From positions 1 through 9,653 of the forward strand of contig JAEZOA010000083.1 in the NCBI GenBank assembly GCA_023441625.1: a stretch of 9,653 bases of DNA. Direction: 5' to 3'. Below the pieces are notes generated by a model. That model was given only the letters and a program-made list of their open reading frames with translations. It ran no database searches and had not been told where the DNA came from. Positions 6,442 through 9,653 of this stretch are shown here, piece after piece. The DNA is from Bacillota bacterium. Lineage in GTDB: Bacteria > Bacillota > Clostridia > Acetivibrionales > DSM-1351. The position numbers and the translations under genes were made by a program. Position 1 is the stretch's first letter, and each line of letters begins with the position of its first letter.

Positions 6442-7608
6442 TTGAAAAAACAACGCAAGTTGGCAAGCCAACATTGCTTATGTCAATTAAAAATAGTGCT
6501 TTTACTCGTACTTAGCATAGCATTTCTGCTTGGCATAACTAAGTTTAATTATGTACCTGAGGCCAATGCTGCTGCAAAAATTACATCTACATATGTAGCT
6601 TTAGGTGATTCCATTACAACAGGCTATGGTTTGGAAAACTTTAATGCAAATGACATAAAAAACATATCAAGTCCTGAAAATTTTGTTAATAAGCTGAGCA
6701 AAAAGCTAGGTAAAAAACCTGTAAATTTAGGTGTTGAGGGGATTGATTCCATGCGACTTCTAGAAGCAATCTCCAAACCAACAACAGATGAGCAGAAAGC
6801 TGCTATAGAACAAATTAAGAATGCAAGTGTAATTACTATTTCTATAGGTGGAAATAATGTTATGCTGCCACTTCTTGCTTCTTTAAATGAAAAGCTTGGA
6901 AAAGACAAGAGTATATTTACTGCTAGTGAACAAGAAATACAATTAGCGGCTTTTAGCCTAATTATTGATTCGGCTGCAAAAGAACGATTACAGAAGAATG
7001 TAAATGACGCTGCTATAGCATTTAATGGAGACACAAAGCTAAAGAAAGTAGGAGACTTTGCTAATATTATTAGTACTATAAAGAAATTAAATCCTAAAGC
7101 TCAAATAATTGTACAAACAATTTATAATCCATATGATTTGCCCTTTACTGACTTTTTTAATATAGCCATAAAATCAATGAATACTAAAATAATTAAAGAC
7201 TCAGCAAATGGAAAAAATTATAAGGTTGCTGACGTTTATTCAGCCTTTTCAAAGGCAACGGCAGGGACTGAACTAGTAAACGCTAATACAGGAAAAACCT
7301 TTGATCCTCATCCCACAGCAAAGGGACATAGTGTTATATATACCATTGTAGCTGCTGCAGCACTAAACAATAATTTACCGTATAGTGTGAAAGCAACTAT
7401 TACTAAAGGGAAGCTGACAACCAGGGTTTCAGACGGAGAGTTAATTTTAACTATTACTCCTAACAAAGGTTACAAATCTCCAGAAAGTATTTCAATAACG
7501 ATTGGTAAGGGCGCTAAAAGGATGTTGACTTTGGTAAATAATAAGGCAGCAGTACCAATAGCTGATGTTGATGCAGACATTGTGGTAACAGGGGTATGCA
7601 GTAAGTAG
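6442..7608 (+). CDS. Exported SGNH/GDSL-family hydrolase
   Basis: The 388-residue protein is a predicted secreted esterase/lipase-type hydrolase. A signal peptide covers residues 1-43: a basic start, the hydrophobic core IVLLLVLSIAFLLGI, and ANA before AAK for signal peptidase I. The four SGNH blocks follow: YVALGDSITTGYG with nucleophile S57; VNLGVEG with G97; IGGNN with N138/N139; and FDPHPTAKGH with the D288/H290 pair. The last ~70 residues (TITPNKGYKSPESISITIG) look like a bacterial surface-protein beta repeat and may bind wall or polymer. The start is TTG, supported by GGAG (6428-6431) 10 bases upstream; no ATG offers a complete signal peptide. Natural substrates could be acetylated polysaccharides, lipids or wall components; the sequence does not decide. 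The gene has its own promoter, and thpR follows after 119 bases without a visible terminator. Confidence 0.85.
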   Translation: MKKQRKLASQHCLCQLKIVLLLVLSIAFLLGITKFNYVPEANAAAKITSTYVALGDSITTGYGLENFNANDIKNISSPENFVNKLSKKLGKKPVNLGVEGIDSMRLLEAISKPTTDEQKAAIEQIKNASVITISIGGNNVMLPLLASLNEKLGKDKSIFTASEQEIQLAAFSLIIDSAAKERLQKNVNDAAIAFNGDTKLKKVGDFANIISTIKKLNPKAQIIVQTIYNPYDLPFTDFFNIAIKSMNTKIIKDSANGKNYKVADVYSAFSKATAGTELVNANTGKTFDPHPTAKGHSVIYTIVAAAALNNNLPYSVKATITKGKLTTRVSDGELILTITPNKGYKSPESISITIGKGAKRMLTLVNNKAAVPIADVDADIVVTGVCSK

Positions 7609-7657
7609 TGTGGCGGAAGTTGAAAGAAATTATAAAAATAAAGGAGAAACCTAGCTC

Positions 7658-7675
7658 ATGCTATTTTTTCAATAA
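7658..7675 (+). other. Five-codon leader ORF with a strong ribosome binding site upstream of thpR
   Basis: AAGGAG (7641-7646) is followed 11 bases later by ATG CTA TTT TTT CAA TAA. Its stop almost touches a second ATG (7676) that opens a 24-codon frame overlapping the thpR start out of frame. This is the best ribosome binding site in the 7609-7728 gap, yet it serves no long ORF. It may be a translated leader, or the remnant of a gene lost between the hydrolase and thpR. Confidence 0.3.
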
Positions 7676-7727
7676 ATGCACATTTCATTTGATGTTCTAG
7701 TGCAAAATGCTGGGCATGGACATAGAG

Positions 7728-8264
7728 ATGAGAGTATTTTTTGCAATTGAGTTTGAAGAGGAGCTAAAGGAGTATTTGTATAACATACAGGAAGAGATTA
7801 GGCAGTATTGTATGGCTGGAAAATTTACTTCTAAAGAGAATTTTCATTTAACATTAAGGTTTATTGGTGAACAAACTCCGATTCAGATAACACAGCTAAT
7901 AACAGCGTTGAAAGAGAGTGCTAGTGCAGTTTCAGCAATTGAATTGATACTAAATAATTTAGGTAAATTTGATAAAGGAAACAAAAAAATTATTTGGGTT
8001 GGTCTCAAAAAAAACCAAGAACTTGAGGCTTTGTATTCTAAGCTTGAAACCTCATTAGTAAAATATGAGTACCAGAAGGAGGACAGAGGCTTTAGCCCTC
8101 ACATTACTTTAGCTAGAGAAGTGAAAATTGAAGATTTTGATGAAGTGGCAAATAACATAGCAATAAATAATTTAACTTTCAAGGTCAAATCAATTTCACT
8201 TATGGAAAGTAAACGTATTGATAACAAGCTATGCTATGTACCAATAGCTAGTGAGAAATTTTGA
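7728..8264 (+). CDS. thpR: RNA 2',3'-cyclic phosphodiesterase (2H phosphoesterase, LigT/ThpR type)
   Basis: The 178-residue protein has both HxTx motifs that define the 2H phosphoesterase fold: FHLTLRFIGE in the N-terminal half and FSPHITLAR about 80 residues later. The N-terminus MRVFFAIEF is the typical family opening (R-x-F-x-A-I). The enzyme opens 2',3'-cyclic phosphate ends of RNA and can also seal 2'-5' links in vitro; it is cytoplasmic and its cellular role is unclear in most bacteria. Family members are about 175-190 residues, so this is full length. An upstream ATG at 7707 would add seven unrelated residues and has no ribosome binding site. ATG 7728 has only a weak one (GGA at 7718-7720), so translation may depend on the leader frame upstream. 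The stop TGA directly abuts the next gene, suggesting a two-gene operon with the acetyltransferase. Confidence 0.9.
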   Translation: MRVFFAIEFEEELKEYLYNIQEEIRQYCMAGKFTSKENFHLTLRFIGEQTPIQITQLITALKESASAVSAIELILNNLGKFDKGNKKIIWVGLKKNQELEALYSKLETSLVKYEYQKEDRGFSPHITLAREVKIEDFDEVANNIAINNLTFKVKSISLMESKRIDNKLCYVPIASEKF

Positions 8265-8741
8265 ATGAAGGAGAATTTCAATAGGGTGAAAATAAGAGAT
8301 GCTAAAGAGAACGAACATAATATTCTAATGGAATTAGCTTATAAATCCGAAGCTTATTGGGGATATGACTTAGATTATATGAATAAGTTTAGGTCTACTT
8401 ATAGTGTCAGTGAACAATTTATAAATAGTAATCCAACAATTATTTTAGAAGAAGATGATAATATTATTGGATTTTACAGTGTAATTGTTGATAAGAGCGA
8501 GACTTCCTTAGAGTATTTCTATATTGATCCAAAATATATTGGTAAAGGTTATGGAAAAACACTTTGGAACTATTTGATTGAGGATTGCAGGAATCGTGGC
8601 ATAAAAGAATTTAGCTTAGTTACAAGTCCGCAGGCTAAGGAGTTTTATATTAGGATGGGAGCGTTTATATGCGGAGAAGTAGAATCACTTCTTAAGAAAG
8701 GACGTATAATTCCAAAACTAAATTATATAATAGAAGGCTAA
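8265..8741 (+). CDS. GNAT-family N-acetyltransferase
   Basis: The protein (158 residues from ATG 8265) shows the GNAT fold. It has an opening VKIRDAKENEHNILMEL, a central beta-strand IIGFYSVIV, and motif A YIDPKYIGKGYGKTLWNYL, where the IGKGYGK loop (R/Q-x-x-G-x-G/A type) binds the pyrophosphate of acetyl-CoA. It ends with FYIRMGAF, the usual C-terminal motif. The acceptor cannot be predicted; small GNATs acetylate amino acids, antibiotics, polyamines or protein ends. ATG 8265 touches the thpR stop but has no clear ribosome binding site. An in-frame GTG at 8286 is preceded by AAGGAG (8268-8273) with 12 bases of spacing and would start right at the family's V/M-x-I-R-x-A opening, giving 151 residues. 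That GTG is a serious alternative start. Its immediate contact with thpR implies co-transcription. Confidence 0.88.
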   Translation: MKENFNRVKIRDAKENEHNILMELAYKSEAYWGYDLDYMNKFRSTYSVSEQFINSNPTIILEEDDNIIGFYSVIVDKSETSLEYFYIDPKYIGKGYGKTLWNYLIEDCRNRGIKEFSLVTSPQAKEFYIRMGAFICGEVESLLKKGRIIPKLNYIIEG

Positions 8742-8830
8742 AATTTATTATAGGAAGGTCATATTTACAAAGTTGGTCTAGTGGACAACTATAAGAATTA
8801 TTTTAGATATACAATAGAGGAGTATAAGTG

Positions 8831-9124
8831 ATGAATATTTGTAAAGATTTAAATGAGGTTAGAGAGAATATAGATAGGATTGATAATCAAATTGTTAAGC
8901 TAATTGCTGAGAGAAGTTATTATGTTAAACAAGCTGCTAATTTTAAAAAAGACAGTGAAGATGTAAAAGCACCAAATAGAGTAGAAATGGTTATTGAAAA
9001 AGTTCGTAAAATTGCAGCAGACAATAATTTAAACCCAGATATAATTGATATAGTTTATCGCAATATGATAAATTCTTTTATTAATATGGAGTTAGAAGAA
9101 CACCGTCATATCAAGAGTAAATAA
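8831..9124 (+). CDS. Stand-alone chorismate mutase (AroQ fold, PchB-like)
   Basis: The 97-residue all-helical protein matches the AroQ class. R11, R28 and K39 fall at exactly the numbering of the E. coli enzyme's chorismate-binding residues (VRENIDRID, AERSYYVKQAANFK). The next segment, VKAPNRVEMVIEKVR, and the tail YRNMINSFINMELEEH resemble the isochorismate-pyruvate lyase PchB. At the catalytic Gln position (Q88 in E. coli, Q90 in PchB) this protein has E87, as in the yeast enzyme, which carries Glu. The expected reaction is chorismate to prephenate, the entry to Phe and Tyr synthesis; a lyase side activity is possible but there are no salicylate or siderophore genes nearby. GTG 8828 is also in frame, but AGAGGAG (8816-8822) is 8 bases from ATG 8831, the better start. 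The neighbouring genes are not in aromatic amino-acid synthesis. Confidence 0.87.
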   Translation: MNICKDLNEVRENIDRIDNQIVKLIAERSYYVKQAANFKKDSEDVKAPNRVEMVIEKVRKIAADNNLNPDIIDIVYRNMINSFINMELEEHRHIKSK

Positions 9125-9228
9125 TCTTTATGTCCATATTATCATTATCAATAGTTTTTATATTTTGAGAGTCATTACTACCGCAAATTCAGTAAATAGG
9201 GATTGCTTTTTTGTTGCACGAAATAAGT

Positions 9229-9381
9229 CTATTGCGAACCTAACCTTCGAAAAAGTTTTATAAAAAAGTTAAATATTTTTGAAAAATTAAATATTCTTGA
9301 ACCTATGAATCTTGCTAGTATTGAAACAATTATACCAATTATTAATAAATATATGATGCTGACTATAGTTCCAGTTGCCAT
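9229..9381 (-). CDS. Small single-pass membrane protein (50 residues), hypothetical
   Basis: Reading the minus strand, ATG at 9381 opens a 50-codon frame ending TAG (plus-strand CTA 9229-9231). Residues 5-24 are a transmembrane segment (TIVSIIYLLIIGIIVSILA), followed by a basic, amphipathic tail containing KIFNFFIKLFRRLG. AAAGGGG (plus-strand 9389-9395) sits 7 bases before the ATG. Further upstream a -35 TTGCTA and a -10 TATAGT are spaced by 17 bases. A hydrophobic frame with its own ribosome binding site and promoter, in a gap otherwise empty for ~440 bases, argues for a real small gene. I do not recognise the protein. The remaining parts of 9125-9228 hold nothing identifiable. Confidence 0.55.
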   Translation of the reverse strand: MATGTIVSIIYLLIIGIIVSILARFIGSRIFNFSKIFNFFIKLFRRLGSQ

Positions 9382-9413
9382 TTAAATACCCCTTTATAAT
9401 AGTTGTTAATATA

Positions 9414-9442
9414 ACTATAATTGATAATTTTAAAAATAGCAA
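9414..9442 (-). promoter_or_regulatory. Minus-strand promoter for the 50-residue membrane protein
   Basis: On the minus strand TTGCTA (plus 9437-9442) and TATAGT (plus 9414-9419) are 17 bases apart. They lie 33 bases upstream of the ATG at 9381. The boxes match the consensus moderately well and are correctly placed. In such AT-rich DNA a chance match is possible. Confidence 0.5.
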
Positions 9443-9461
9443 TATAAGGTTATGGGTGAAC

Positions 9462-9490
9462 TTGACATGGATATCTTCCAGATGTAGTAT
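9462..9490 (+). promoter_or_regulatory. Sigma-A-type promoter for the TrmO-like gene
   Basis: A perfect TTGACA (9462-9467) and TAGTAT (9485-9490) are separated by 17 bases. They lie about 78 bases before ATG 9568. This promoter points away from the minus-strand one at 9414-9442, with only 19 bases between the two -35 boxes, making a compact divergent control region. Confidence 0.65.
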
Positions 9491-9567
9491 TATTTGTAAT
9501 AAATCACTTTGAATCAGTATTGTTTAATAAAACGAACAAATAGATTGAAAAGATTGGAGAAAAAATA

Positions 9568-9653
9568 ATGAAAATTGAATTGGATTCAATTGGGTTGATT
9601 AAAAACAATATAGAAATTAAAAAGGATAAGGATTGGGGGAGCGATGATTCTAA
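9568..9653 (+). CDS. N-terminal part of a TrmO/TsaA-like tRNA methyltransferase (partial)
   Basis: ATG 9568, with GGAGA (9555-9559) 8 bases upstream, opens a frame that runs off the right edge after 28 codons. The residues (IELDSIGLIKNNIEI, then DWGSDDS) match the opening of the TrmO/TsaA family: a beta-strand ending IGxVxN, then a conserved D-x-W-G and Ser before a hydrophobic strand. TrmO uses S-adenosylmethionine to methylate N6-threonylcarbamoyladenosine at position 37 of certain tRNAs; many clostridial homologues are annotated only as SAM-dependent methyltransferases. Only the first strands are present, so function rests on a short match. Confidence 0.65.
   Translation, partial: MKIELDSIGLIKNNIEIKKDKDWGSDDS

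Noticed and set aside
6624..7034. 136-codon minus-strand frame opposite the SGNH hydrolase
   Set aside because: The plus strand encodes the conserved SGNH blocks; the antisense frame has no recognisable domain or start signal.
8778..8815. Possible promoter and an imperfect inverted repeat (GTTGGTC...GACAAC) before the chorismate mutase gene
   Set aside because: Candidate -35 and -10 boxes are about 20 bases apart and the repeat is interrupted, so neither is convincing.

Overview
The window is AT-rich with short intergenic gaps, AGGAGG-type ribosome binding sites, TTGAAA/TATAAT-type promoters and a U-tailed intrinsic terminator. Together with the gene families present, this points to a low-GC Firmicute, most likely class Clostridia. 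I cannot name a genus from sequence alone. Almost everything is on the + strand.

Positions 1-3050 form an accessory region of worn Rhs (YD-repeat) material. It looks like a string of toxin-tip and immunity units: (i) the last 28 codons of an unknown protein (3-89) followed by a membrane-anchored protein (145-666); (ii) a displaced Rhs tip with six YD repeats and a new C-terminus ending in an EF-hand loop (822-1562), followed by a small lipoprotein gene broken by a one-base frameshift (1579-1945); (iii) another short YD-repeat scrap (2034-2126) running into a GH24/T4-type lysozyme tip ruined by a stop codon, an internal loss and a frameshift (2125-2521), followed by and overlapping a membrane-anchored protein (2487-3050). 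The pattern 'YD repeats, variable C-terminus, then a small membrane or lipoprotein gene' is the usual layout of Rhs polymorphic toxins with orphan tips. The immunity assignments are inferences from position and topology.

Positions about 3184-3440 are GC-richer and highly structured. A perfect 8-bp hairpin is followed at once by GTGTG and a run of helices resembling the 5' end (domain I) of a bacterial group II intron. No reverse transcriptase or intron 3' end follows. The intron scrap runs directly into a small membrane-protein reading frame (to 3647), so an apparent 96-codon ORF is a chimera.

Positions 3821-9653 are ordinary chromosomal genes: a sugar-nucleotide nucleotidyltransferase fused to a left-handed beta-helix and a degenerate phosphomannomutase-type domain (3821-6295), closed by a strong terminator (6314-6343); a promoter and an exported SGNH/GDSL hydrolase with a TTG start (6442-7608); an RNA 2',3'-cyclic phosphodiesterase (thpR, 7728-8264) touching a GNAT acetyltransferase (8265-8741); a stand-alone AroQ-fold chorismate mutase (8831-9124); a small minus-strand membrane ORF (9229-9381); and, divergent from it, the start of a TrmO/TsaA-like tRNA methyltransferase (9568 to the window edge).

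The most noteworthy content is the decaying tandem Rhs tip/immunity array, the hairpin-adjacent group II intron fragment, and the nucleotidyltransferase fusion whose mutase domain lacks the classic catalytic motifs. I did not see a CRISPR array, tRNA, rRNA or intact transposase.
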